Shown piece after piece: positions 27,101-34,714 of a stretch of 64,000 bases of DNA. The position numbers and the translations under genes were made by a program. Source of the DNA: an uncultured Lactobacillus sp. (GTDB lineage Bacteria > Bacillota > Bacilli > Lactobacillales > Lactobacillaceae); the NCBI RefSeq assembly GCF_944327175.1, contig NZ_CALVGT010000014.1, forward strand, positions 45,060 to 109,059, read 5' to 3'. The notes under the pieces were generated by a model, which saw nothing but the letters and a program-made list of their open reading frames with translations, made no database searches and had not been told where the DNA came from. How positions within the stretch are numbered: position 1 is the first letter of the stretch; each line of letters starts with the position of its first letter.

Positions 27101-28552
27101 ATGGATTCTTTAGATGAAACCGGCAAGCGGAAATATATTTCCTGGCCGGTGATCGCTCTGATGGACTTCGTGACCGTGATTGGTTTCGATGACATCATCT
27201 ACAATTTTCAAAACCAGGGCCTGGCTGTGGTCAGTGACTGGGTTTTGCTCTTGGTCTTGTTCGTCATTCCTTATGAAATGATGGTCGGTCACCTGGGCAG
27301 CGTTTTTGCCAAAGAAGGGGGCGGTTTGTCCTCCTGGATCCGGCATACCTCTGGCGACAAGATGGGCTACATTACTGCCTGGTGCTACTGGGTGGTTTCT
27401 CTGCCTTACCTAGTTGACGTGGCCAACTCAACCGTCATTTCCTTTGCCTGGCTCTTTAAGGGGCGGGCGCTGGATGATAGTGAAATGTCCAACTGGGTCT
27501 TTGCCTTGTTCACGGCTTTGATCTTCGTGGCCTTCATTTTCTTCCAGCATAAATTTGCCAACTCCCTGCAATGGCTGTCCATTATCGGGGGCGGGGCCAT
27601 GTTTGTAATGACCATTCTTTTTGTCATTATGACCTTTGCCTACCTGGGCGAGGGGCGGTCGGTAGCGACCCAGCCCTTCCACTTCAAGAACTTCTTGCCG
27701 ACTTTTGACATGAAGTTCATGATGTCCCTGGGGCTCTTGATTTTTGCCATGAACGGCAGCGAATTCGTCGCCCCTTATGTCAATGAAATGAAAAATGGTC
27801 CCCGGGACTTCCCGAAGGCCATGTACATGCTGGCCGCGATGACGGGCTTCTTGACTATCTTTGGTTCCTTCAGTTTAGGTGTCTTCTTTAATGCCCACAA
27901 GCTGCCGGATGACCTCAAGATGAACGGGTCCTACTACGCCTTCCAGGCCATGGGGGACCAGTTTGGGATGGGCAACTTCTTCTTGTATGCCTTCATCATC
28001 ACCCAAGCCCTCTACATGCTGGCCCAGCTGGCGGTATTGGTTGACGGCGGGGCCCGGATCTTCCTGTCTGACACGGCCAAGCAGTACCTGCCAAAGCAAT
28101 TGACCAAGGTGGACAAGAACGGCCTGCCAATCAACGGCTACTGGCTGACCACCTTCATTTGCTCAGTTTTGCTCTTCTTGAGCTCAACTTTGCCAACGGT
28201 GAACGACATCTTCAACCAGCTTTTGAACTTGAACGGGATCGTATCACCTTACGTGACCGGCCTGCTTTTCTGGGCCTTCATCAAGGTGCGGATGCATGAA
28301 GAAGATTACCCGTCAGCTTACGTCTACATCAAGAACCGGAAGTTTGCCATCTTTGTCGGCTGGTGGTGCTTGATCGTGACTCTGACCGGGGCTACCTTCG
28401 GGATTGTCCCAATCGATGCTAAATTCGGGACGGCCAAGTGGACCCACATGCTGATTCTTAACATCGTTGAACCTCTCTTCATGATTGCTCTCGGCGTAAT
28501 TTTGCCGCTCATTGCCAAGTGGCAGAGAAAGCGCGACGGTGAAGAAGGGTAA
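27101..28552 (+). CDS. APC-family amino acid permease
   Basis: A 483-residue permease with about 12 membrane segments. The N-terminal FVTVIGFDDIIYNFQNQGLA and VFAKEGGGLSSWIRHTSGDK follow the pattern of glutamate:GABA antiporter-like APC proteins, where the second run is EG-G-ys-W. A cytoplasmic basic tail (KWQRKRDGEEG) ends the protein. The substrate is unknown. The AAGGAGG site lies about 15 bases before ATG 27101, which is a long spacing, and no alternative start is visible. A strong terminator follows. Confidence 0.83.
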   Translation: MDSLDETGKRKYISWPVIALMDFVTVIGFDDIIYNFQNQGLAVVSDWVLLLVLFVIPYEMMVGHLGSVFAKEGGGLSSWIRHTSGDKMGYITAWCYWVVSLPYLVDVANSTVISFAWLFKGRALDDSEMSNWVFALFTALIFVAFIFFQHKFANSLQWLSIIGGGAMFVMTILFVIMTFAYLGEGRSVATQPFHFKNFLPTFDMKFMMSLGLLIFAMNGSEFVAPYVNEMKNGPRDFPKAMYMLAAMTGFLTIFGSFSLGVFFNAHKLPDDLKMNGSYYAFQAMGDQFGMGNFFLYAFIITQALYMLAQLAVLVDGGARIFLSDTAKQYLPKQLTKVDKNGLPINGYWLTTFICSVLLFLSSTLPTVNDIFNQLLNLNGIVSPYVTGLLFWAFIKVRMHEEDYPSAYVYIKNRKFAIFVGWWCLIVTLTGATFGIVPIDAKFGTAKWTHMLILNIVEPLFMIALGVILPLIAKWQRKRDGEEG

Positions 28553-28583
28553 AAAAATAGATTCAGTTAAAATAATTGACCAA

Positions 28584-28617
28584 AAGAAAAAGAGAAGCAA
28601 TTTGCTTCTCTTTTTTA
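28584..28617 (+). terminator. Terminator after the APC permease
   Basis: AAAAAGAGAAGCAA pairs with TTGCTTCTCTTTTT around one or two bases and ends in T6. Confidence 0.9.
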
Positions 28618-28750
28618 CTTGCTGTCATGCAAGGCTTGCTTGTTTAAAGACCGAAATTCTCCTAAGCTGAAGGGGGGAAAGCTGAAGTTCATCAAGGAAG
28701 TCGCTGACGAAGTTTGGGGCGAATAACAGTAAACTGACTAAGTAATATAG
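28618..28750 (+). other. Intergenic remnant without an intact gene
   Basis: Between two terminators lies coding-like sequence with the local codon style: one frame reads a KLKGGKLKFIKEVADEVWGE end closed by a TAA at about 28725. No start or ribosome binding site fits it. It may be the last piece of a deleted gene; I do not recognise the family. Confidence 0.3.
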
Positions 28751-28751
28751 A

Positions 28752-28790
28752 CAAAAACTCCTGTGCAAGCTAAATGCACAGGAGTTTATT
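28752..28790 (-). terminator. Terminator of degV
   Basis: AAACTCCTGTGCA (28755-28767) pairs perfectly with TGCACAGGAGTTT (28775-28787). A-rich sequence on its left gives the T run on the minus strand, right after the degV stop. Confidence 0.88.
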
Positions 28791-28815
28791 TGTTGCTTAT
28801 TCTATTTTTGCTTAA

Positions 28816-29745
28816 CTAAAATTTTTCGCCGACTTCAGCAGATTCAACATCCGGCAGAGGTTGGCCGTTTTGGTCAAAGTAGCTGTCCAGGTCCCGGCAC
28901 CAAATAATGGCGATGGTGTTTTTCCCGCAGTGAACGCCGACAACAGGACCGATGATGGACCGGTCGAACTTGTCCTTTGGGAAAGCAGCTTGATAATCTC
29001 TAAGCCATTCCTCGCCCCGGTCCGGGTTGGCCGCGTCAAAAATCGTGGCTTGGATCGGGTAGTCCTTGTTTTCCGTCAATTCACGGAAGTCATTTTGGAC
29101 ATGCTTGTAGGCCCGCTTGTATTGCCGCTCCTTGGCAATAGCGGAGATATGGCCAGTCTTTTGCACGTCCATGGCTAGGATTGGCGTAATGTGGAGTAAG
29201 GTGCCGATAAAGCTGGCCGCGTTTGACAGGCGGCCGGTCCGCTTGAGATGGGCCAGGTTGTCGACCAGGAAACGGACGCCGATCGTCTTGCGCAGGTCTT
29301 CCAGGTCCTTCATGATGAGGTCGATGCTGGCTCCCGCATTAACCAGGCGGGCAGCCAAAATGGCGCAGTCAGCCAGGCCGGCACAGGTCGTACGGCAGTC
29401 AAAAGGATGGATCTTGATCCGGTCTTCTTCAGACGCGTAGTTGACCAGGTTGTTGTAGGAGCTGGAGATCCCGCTGGACAATGGCAGGATGATTACGTTG
29501 GTGTAGCCTTCTTCCACGTAGCGGTCGACGAATTCCATGATCTGACCCAAAGATGGCTGGGAAGTGGTCGGCAGGGTCTGGCTGCTGGAGATTTTTTCAT
29601 AAAATTCTTCATAGCTGATATCGACTAAGTCGTAATAGGTCTTTCCGTCCCAAATCAAGGGAATCGGAACCACGTCAATGTGGTATTTTTCTTGTTGCTC
29701 CTTGCTCAGGTAAGCAGAACTGTCAGTTAAAACAGCAATTTTCAT
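28816..29745 (-). CDS. DegV-family fatty-acid-binding protein
   Basis: A 309-residue DegV protein, related to FakB, which presents bound fatty acids to the FakA kinase. The N-terminus IAVLTDSSAYLSKEQQEKY holds the TDSS motif. QTLPTTSQPSLGQIMEF and VIILPLSSGISSSYNN are the other two conserved fatty-acid-binding runs. The C-terminal VVGVHCGKNTIAIIW is typical (VGxHxGPG region). GGAGG lies 6 bases before the ATG at 29745. The gene is monocistronic with its own terminator. Confidence 0.9.
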   Translation of the reverse strand: MKIAVLTDSSAYLSKEQQEKYHIDVVPIPLIWDGKTYYDLVDISYEEFYEKISSSQTLPTTSQPSLGQIMEFVDRYVEEGYTNVIILPLSSGISSSYNNLVNYASEEDRIKIHPFDCRTTCAGLADCAILAARLVNAGASIDLIMKDLEDLRKTIGVRFLVDNLAHLKRTGRLSNAASFIGTLLHITPILAMDVQKTGHISAIAKERQYKRAYKHVQNDFRELTENKDYPIQATIFDAANPDRGEEWLRDYQAAFPKDKFDRSIIGPVVGVHCGKNTIAIIWCRDLDSYFDQNGQPLPDVESAEVGEKF

Positions 29746-29924
29746 ATTTTTCCTCCGAGCATTTTTAGTCTAAAAACTTTTATACTGATTATATTTTAGT
29801 GAAAAATGGACGATTGGGCAAGAAAACGGAGCAGGGAAAAGAATGCCTTTTCAAACTAGAAAAAAGAGTTATGATATTAAATAGGAGAAGAATAACATTT
29901 ATTACGCGAATGGGGGCGAGCGCT

Positions 29925-30266
29925 ATGGAAGACATCTTTTTTACGGTAACTGGCTGCAACCACTACTACGGCACGGAAGCTTTCAAGCCGAAAATGAAGG
30001 TAACCTTGTACAAGGAACCTGACAACAAGTATGACAAGGAAGCCATCCGGGTCGAAGCCCGGGCCCTGGGCAAGATCGGCTACGTGGCCAACAGCCCGTA
30101 TACGGTCTTGGGCGAAAGCCGCAGTGCCGGCCGCCTGTACGACTTGATTGACGACGGGGCGACGGGGCGGGTGCTCTACGTCCTGCCGCACGGTCTGGTC
30201 TGCGAGCTGGAAGAGACCGGTTTTGAAAAAGTTAAAAAGATTTATAAAAAACACAGACAATACTAA
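29925..30266 (+). CDS. Stand-alone HIRAN domain protein
   Basis: A 113-residue protein made almost entirely of a HIRAN domain: FFTVTGCNHYYGTEAFKPK, then VTLYKEPDNKYDKEAIRVE and a KIGYVANSPYTVLGES run. HIRAN domains in larger proteins such as HLTF bind the 3' end of DNA; small free-standing versions occur in many bacteria and are unstudied. The frame is open from 29799. ATG 29925 starts the conserved domain and has a GGGGGCGAG just ahead; an ATG at 29910 lacks a well-spaced site. The start is moderately sure. Confidence 0.78.
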   Translation: MEDIFFTVTGCNHYYGTEAFKPKMKVTLYKEPDNKYDKEAIRVEARALGKIGYVANSPYTVLGESRSAGRLYDLIDDGATGRVLYVLPHGLVCELEETGFEKVKKIYKKHRQY

Positions 30267-30277
30267 TTTGCCGTGAA

Positions 30278-30328
30278 AAATCCTGCTTGGAAGTTCAATG
30301 TTGCTTTCAAGCAGGATGTTGCTTTTTT
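30278..30328 (+). terminator. Terminator after the HIRAN gene
   Basis: TCCTGCTTG (30281-30289) pairs with CAAGCAGGA (30308-30316) and a T6 run follows at about 30323. Confidence 0.72.
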
Positions 30329-30482
30329 AAAGAAAATATCTACCGGCAAATTCCAAACAATAGGTTGACTATGCATGGTCTGTGTTAATAGCATTAAAGC
30401 TTTTAGTAAAAAATTCCCTTTAAAAATGCAGAAATGGTGCTAGAATAGTAACAATTATTTTCTTAGAGGGTTAAAAGACACT

Positions 30483-30925
30483 ATGAAAAAACTGATTGAC
30501 CTCCACCTGCACTTAGATGGCTCCGTGCCTCACTAAACCGTCCGCAAACTGCTGGCTAAAGGAGGCAAAAGCCTGCCGGAAGCTGGATGAATACCTGGAT
30601 AAGTTCGACTTCCCCTTGTCCTTAATGCAGACGGCATTACTTTAGAATGCTGTGCCAGCTCAAATTTGAATACCAAGGTTTTTGACCAGATCGCTGAATA
30701 TCCGCTCCGCTCTATGCTGGGGAAAAAATTACGGGTGACCTTGAACACTGACAACATGACGGTTTCAGCTACCAACCTGCCACATGAATACCAGCTTATG
30801 GAATAGCAGGGCTTGACCGAATCCGAAGAAAGCTCTATTTGAACTCGGTTAGAGCGGCTTTTGCCAGCCAGGAGGAGAAAGACCGCCTATTACTTTACTG
30901 GAAAAATAAACGTCAAGAATTTTAG
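30483..30925 (+). pseudogene. add: Adenosine deaminase remnant with internal deletion, frameshifts and stops
   Basis: The start reads MKKLIDLHLHLDGSVPH, the metal-binding HxHxDGS motif of adenosine deaminases, and is stopped by a TAA at 30534. A shifted frame continues with KLDEYLDKFDFPLSLMQT. The text then jumps to ITLECCASSNLNTKVFD, IAEYPLRSML and LRVTLNTDNMTVSATNLP, which are C-terminal motifs of the same enzyme, and ends with LNSVRAAFASQEEKDRL. About half of the expected 330-340 residues are missing, including the catalytic Glu region, and several stops interrupt the rest. The gene cannot make an active enzyme. Confidence 0.88.
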
Positions 30926-30934
30926 AACGAAGAA

Positions 30935-30966
30935 AACTGCATCCCTGGGGATGCAGCTCTTTTGAT
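30935..30966 (+). terminator. Terminator after the adenosine deaminase remnant
   Basis: CTGCATCCC (30937-30945) pairs with GGGATGCAG (30948-30956), then CTCTTTT. Confidence 0.75.
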
Positions 30967-31052
30967 TAGTTGTTGATGTTAAGCTGTAAAGTGTTAAGTA
31001 CTAAATTAGATTGAATCTGTTGTTTGTTATCTTATTTCTTTTTGTCTGTATC

Positions 31053-31721
31053 TTATTGGTACAGTGCCGTTGACAGGTAGCGTTCCCCGTTGTCCGGCGC
31101 TACAGTGACCACCTTCTTGCCAGCACCCAGCTTTTTAGCCAGTTCAATAGCCCCGTGGATGTTGGCTCCGGCAGAAATCCCTGGCAAAAAGCCTTCCAGG
31201 CGGGCAACTTCTCTGGCCATTGCAAAGGCATCATCACTGGAAACTTCGACAATCCCGTCGTAGATGGACTGGTCTAAATTCTTTGGAATGAAGCCAGCAG
31301 AGATCCCTTGAATCTTGTGCGGCCCCCTCTTGCCTTCCTTTAAAACCGGGGATTCTGCAGGTTCCAGGGCGTAGACCTTGACGTCACCGGCCTTCTTTAA
31401 GGCCCGGCCGATCCCGGTCAAAGCCGCCAGGCAGCCAGTTTTTTCTTTGAAGATTGATAAGTTGAGCAGATGATTGTCTCCGCTTTTGTTGACAAAAATG
31501 AAGAGGGCAAAAAGTATTACACCGGCTAGAAGCAGGATCCAGGCCAGATTACTGCTGCCGATTAAGGACAGGGCGTAGATGATGGTGAAAAGAGTCAAGC
31601 CCAGCAGGATCAAAGCAGGAGCATCAAATTTTTCCTGCCGGCTGACAACTTGGTTGCGGATGTAAAGCTGGCCGCCAACCATGCTGACCAAAGCCAGGGG
31701 CAAAAGCAGCCAAAAGATCAT
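31053..31721 (-). pseudogene. In-frame chimera of an MFS transporter piece and the C-terminus of cysteine synthase
   Basis: A 222-residue open frame built from two unrelated genes. Residues 1 to about 98 are three hydrophobic segments of a DHA2/EmrB-type drug transporter, ending in the typical loop HLLNLSIFK. From about 101 the text is the second half of CysK: LTGIGRALKKAGDVKVYALEP, KIQGISAGFIPKNLD, GFLPGISAGANIHGAIELAKKLGAGKKV and VAPDNGERYLSTALY. The PLP-binding Lys and the N-terminal half of CysK are missing, as is most of the transporter. A deletion joined the two in frame near 31420-31430. No ribosome binding site stands out, and a function is unlikely. Confidence 0.85.
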
Positions 31722-31743
31722 CCGCCGACCTTTCTAATAACAC

Positions 31744-31781
31744 AAAAAGGCTGTCAGCGATAGCTCCGCGACAGCCTTTTG
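31744..31781 (-). terminator. Terminator of pepX
   Basis: AAAAGGCTGTC (31745-31755) pairs with GACAGCCTTTT (31770-31780). It lies between the pepX stop and the chimera and works on the minus strand. Confidence 0.85.
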
Positions 31782-31835
31782 ATTTATTTCCATTAAAGTT
31801 ATTCTAGCATAAATTACTGTTTTTTGCCTGAGCAA

Positions 31836-34214
31836 TTATTTCCGGTAAAGCAAAAGGGTAGTTTCAGCCAGGTCGATAGTGTAGTCTTCCGGGTCAAGTG
31901 GCCGCTTGGTCATGCCCTGGTCAGTTGAGTAGATGATCAAGCCTAACTTAGCGCCAGCTGGCAGGGTGTAGTAGGTCGGCTGCAGGTCAAATTCCAAGTC
32001 GACAAACTGGCCTGGCGTTAACTTGCTTGGCTGCTTCATGTCCTGGTAGTTTTGCAGGTTCATGTGGGACTTGGTGATCAGCTTGGCCTTAGTGGCCTTG
32101 TCTGGGACGAATTCCTGTAGGGAGTCTGCTCCAAAGCGGAAGCCAAATGGCTGGTTTCCTCTGGCAAAAATCTTTGGCGTAGCCGTCAGCCGCTGCCGGG
32201 TCTCCAGGTCAACCAGGGCAACGGACAGCTGGCCGACAGTCTTGTTAGCCGCGACCCGGACCCGAACCTTCGGCCGGCCGACCAGGGTAGTCGGGTGGAG
32301 GAATTCCTCGCTTTCAAAGCGGAGGCTAGCCTTGGCCCATTTTTCCTCCCCGCTGATAAACTGGTATTCCCAGTCAGTTTCGCTGATGCCGGCCTGCTTG
32401 AATTCTGTCCCGCCCAAGTCGGTAAAGGTCAGCTGGCCCTGGCCGTTTTCAACCGTTGACAGGTCGCCGTCAGCCGTTGGCGAATAGAGGCTGGCCTCGC
32501 CCAGGTCGTTGGACCAGTCGCCTTCTTCGTGCCACTTGTCAGCTTCCAGGTTGTCCTGGATCATGACCTTTGGCCATTGCTCATAAGCCCCGTTTTCCAC
32601 TTCCAAAAGCTCGTGGACGAACCAGAGGTTCATGAGGTCGGTGAAGTCGATGGAAACCAGGTTGTTCATGTTGTAGTGCGGCCCTTGATGCAAGAAGAGG
32701 TGGGATTCAACTGGCAGTTCTTTGACCTTTTGCCAGATCTTGTAGACGTTCTTCGGCTTGACGTTCCAGTCATTTAAGCCGTGAACGGAAATCCAGGAGC
32801 ATTTGATACCGTCAGCATGGTGGCGGTAGTTTCTGGCCTCCCAGAAGTCAGAATACTGGCCGCTCGCCCGGTCTTGTTTTTCAAACAGGTCAGCCTGCTC
32901 TTTTTCATAAGCCTTTTTGGCGGTAAAATTGCCCCCATCCCAGAGGTTGGACTGGCAGACTTCAGCCAATTTGTCCAGGTCTTCACCCTGGCATTCACCA
33001 GGAGCAATTACCAGGCCGTGTTCCCGGTAGTAGTCATACCATGAAGAAATAGCGGCTTCAGAAACCACCGTCTTCAGCCCCTTGACCCCGGTAGTGGCAA
33101 TCGCAATTTGCAAAGTGCCCAGGTAGGAGCGGCCAGTCATGCCGACATTGCCGCTACACCAGCTGGCCTTGGTCTCAAAGCGGCGGGTTCGGTCGGTGTA
33201 GGCCACCCGGTCGCCAGTCAGCCATTCAATGACTTCTTTTTGAGAGATGGTTTCTTCGGGTGCCCCGGTAATCCGGATCCCGTCCCCGTGCCGGTTGCCG
33301 ATAGCTCCGGAGAAGACAGAGGCAAAGCCCCGGGCCAGGAGGTATTCGTTTAAGCCGTAAGAAGACTTGCCGGTGGCCAGTTCAGTGGCTGGCACGTCCT
33401 GGTCACTTGGAGCCGGGCTCTTGACCAAAGGCTTGGCCACATATTTAGGATTAGTCCAGCAGGTCGCGTCAGTCAAGTTCTCATCGACATTGTGGTTGCT
33501 TTTTTCATTTTCAATGATCCCGCCAAAGTATGGTGAAGCCGTGTAAAGGGCTGGGACTTTCAGCTGGTCCTGGCTTTCGACTGGCCGGAAAACCGTGACT
33601 GGTAAAAGGTCGCCAAGCCCGTCGCCATCAGTGTCCAGGTCGCTTTGGACATAAACCACTTCCCGGATGACCTGGCTTGTGTCAAAAACTGGCAGGGACT
33701 TGCCGTTAAAGAACATATACTTGCCTTCCCCCCAGAACTGGGTGAAGTAGCCCTTGCCGGCCATGACGTCCAAAAGGATCTGCCCGTTTTTGCTCCGGGT
33801 GTTGAGCAGGCGGTAGAAGGCAAAAAGCAAGTCTTCCTTGCTGGTCAAGTCCTTAAAGGCCGGCAGGGCATGCTTTTTCCCGCAAGTCAAAGGATCAGTC
33901 AAGCTGTAGTCGTAGTTTGGGTGGTAGCCTAAAAGCTGCAAGGCGACGTTGGCAAACTGGCTAGCGGTGATGGCGGTTGGCGTCTCCAGCAGAAAGGCAG
34001 CCAGGTCGGTCTGGTCATCAACGGCAAATTCCGCCAATTTGGCGTCTTTAGCCTGGCGGGTCGTGGCTTCCGCCAGAACATTCCCGGTTAAGACGGCCAG
34101 GAGCTCACCAAAGGAAAGGGAAGAGTAGTTTTCCGGCAAAAAGTTGATCGCCCGCATTTCCTCTGTAGCTTTTTGTGGACTGGTTTCAACGTAGGCATAT
34201 TGATTGTATTTCAT
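31836..34214 (-). CDS. pepX: Xaa-Pro dipeptidyl-peptidase
   Basis: A 792-residue PepX (family S15), a cytoplasmic serine peptidase that removes Xaa-Pro dipeptides from casein-derived peptides. The catalytic Ser is S363 in [12 protein letters not shown]. An N-terminal helical domain (about 1-160) begins [20 protein letters not shown] and resembles the form known from L. delbrueckii. The alpha/beta-hydrolase core continues with [18 protein letters not shown] and [11 protein letters not shown] (His region), and a C-terminal jelly-roll domain follows. The ATG at 34214 follows an AGGTAAAGC sequence. It is monocistronic, with a terminator at 31744. Confidence 0.96.
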   Translation of the reverse strand: MKYNQYAYVETSPQKATEEMRAINFLPENYSSLSFGELLAVLTGNVLAEATTRQAKDAKLAEFAVDDQTDLAAFLLETPTAITASQFANVALQLLGYHPNYDYSLTDPLTCGKKHALPAFKDLTSKEDLLFAFYRLLNTRSKNGQILLDVMAGKGYFTQFWGEGKYMFFNGKSLPVFDTSQVIREVVYVQSDLDTDGDGLGDLLPVTVFRPVESQDQLKVPALYTASPYFGGIIENEKSNHNVDENLTDATCWTNPKYVAKPLVKSPAPSDQDVPATELATGKSSYGLNEYLLARGFASVFSGAIGNRHGDGIRITGAPEETISQKEVIEWLTGDRVAYTDRTRRFETKASWCSGNVGMTGRSYLGTLQIAIATTGVKGLKTVVSEAAISSWYDYYREHGLVIAPGECQGEDLDKLAEVCQSNLWDGGNFTAKKAYEKEQADLFEKQDRASGQYSDFWEARNYRHHADGIKCSWISVHGLNDWNVKPKNVYKIWQKVKELPVESHLFLHQGPHYNMNNLVSIDFTDLMNLWFVHELLEVENGAYEQWPKVMIQDNLEADKWHEEGDWSNDLGEASLYSPTADGDLSTVENGQGQLTFTDLGGTEFKQAGISETDWEYQFISGEEKWAKASLRFESEEFLHPTTLVGRPKVRVRVAANKTVGQLSVALVDLETRQRLTATPKIFARGNQPFGFRFGADSLQEFVPDKATKAKLITKSHMNLQNYQDMKQPSKLTPGQFVDLEFDLQPTYYTLPAGAKLGLIIYSTDQGMTKRPLDPEDYTIDLAETTLLLYRK

Positions 34215-34399
34215 GCTTTACCTCATCTTTATAACTTTGTATCTTTGTATCTTTACATTTATAGGTTGTTGAATCTTTTGCTTTTTCCAGTTTATTAGCT
34301 GTTTTTTAAGCAAGTTCTCAAGTTAATGCAAGCAAACCGCTTCCTCTTTGTCAAGGAAAAAATGAATAAGAAAAAAAGCAACTTTTTTCTGAAATATGT

Positions 34400-34428
34400 T
34401 TGACAATTAATCCCTAGTCTAATATACT
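34400..34428 (+). promoter_or_regulatory. Promoter of tRNA-Arg
   Basis: TTGACA (34400-34405), a 17-base spacer and TATACT (34423-34428): near-perfect consensus, about 25 bases before the tRNA. The remaining sequence from 34215 is AT-rich and holds nothing else that I recognise apart from the pepX promoter region. Confidence 0.88.
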
Positions 34429-34452
34429 TAATTTGTTGCGTCAGAGCATAAC

Positions 34453-34526
34453 GGTTCGGTAGCTCAGCTGGATAGAGCAACGGTCTTCTAAACCGTGGGT
34501 CGTGAGTTCGAATCTCACCCGAATCA
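34453..34526 (+). tRNA. tRNA-Arg (anticodon TCT)
   Basis: A 74-base cloverleaf. The acceptor GGTTCGG (34453-34459) pairs with CCGAATC (34519-34525), with discriminator A at 34526. The anticodon stem ACGGT/ACCGT encloses loop CTTCTAA, giving anticodon TCT for AGA codons. The T arm is GTGAG-TTCGAAT-CTCAC. CCA is not encoded. It has a consensus promoter upstream and a terminator downstream, so it is a single-gene unit. Confidence 0.96.
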
Positions 34527-34541
34527 TGATTGCAACTAGAG

Positions 34542-34573
34542 AAATCACTGAGGCTTGCCTCGGTGATTTTTTG
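34542..34573 (+). terminator. Terminator after tRNA-Arg
   Basis: AATCACTGAGGC (34543-34554) pairs with GCCTCGGTGATT (34557-34568), one G-U, then T6. Confidence 0.88.
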
Positions 34574-34714
34574 TTATATCCGCATAATAATTTGCCAGGC
34601 TCGCAAAAGTAAACTATAATGAAATAAATAATAAACGTTTGTTCGAGCAATCCTGGCCACTTGGCCGGGTCCTTTTTATTTGTTCGCGATTTTTGACACA
34701 AGGCAGGAAATGTA

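Noticed and set aside
31053-31721. Calling the minus-strand frame a cysteine synthase
   Set aside because: The N-terminal half and the PLP lysine are replaced by transporter helices.
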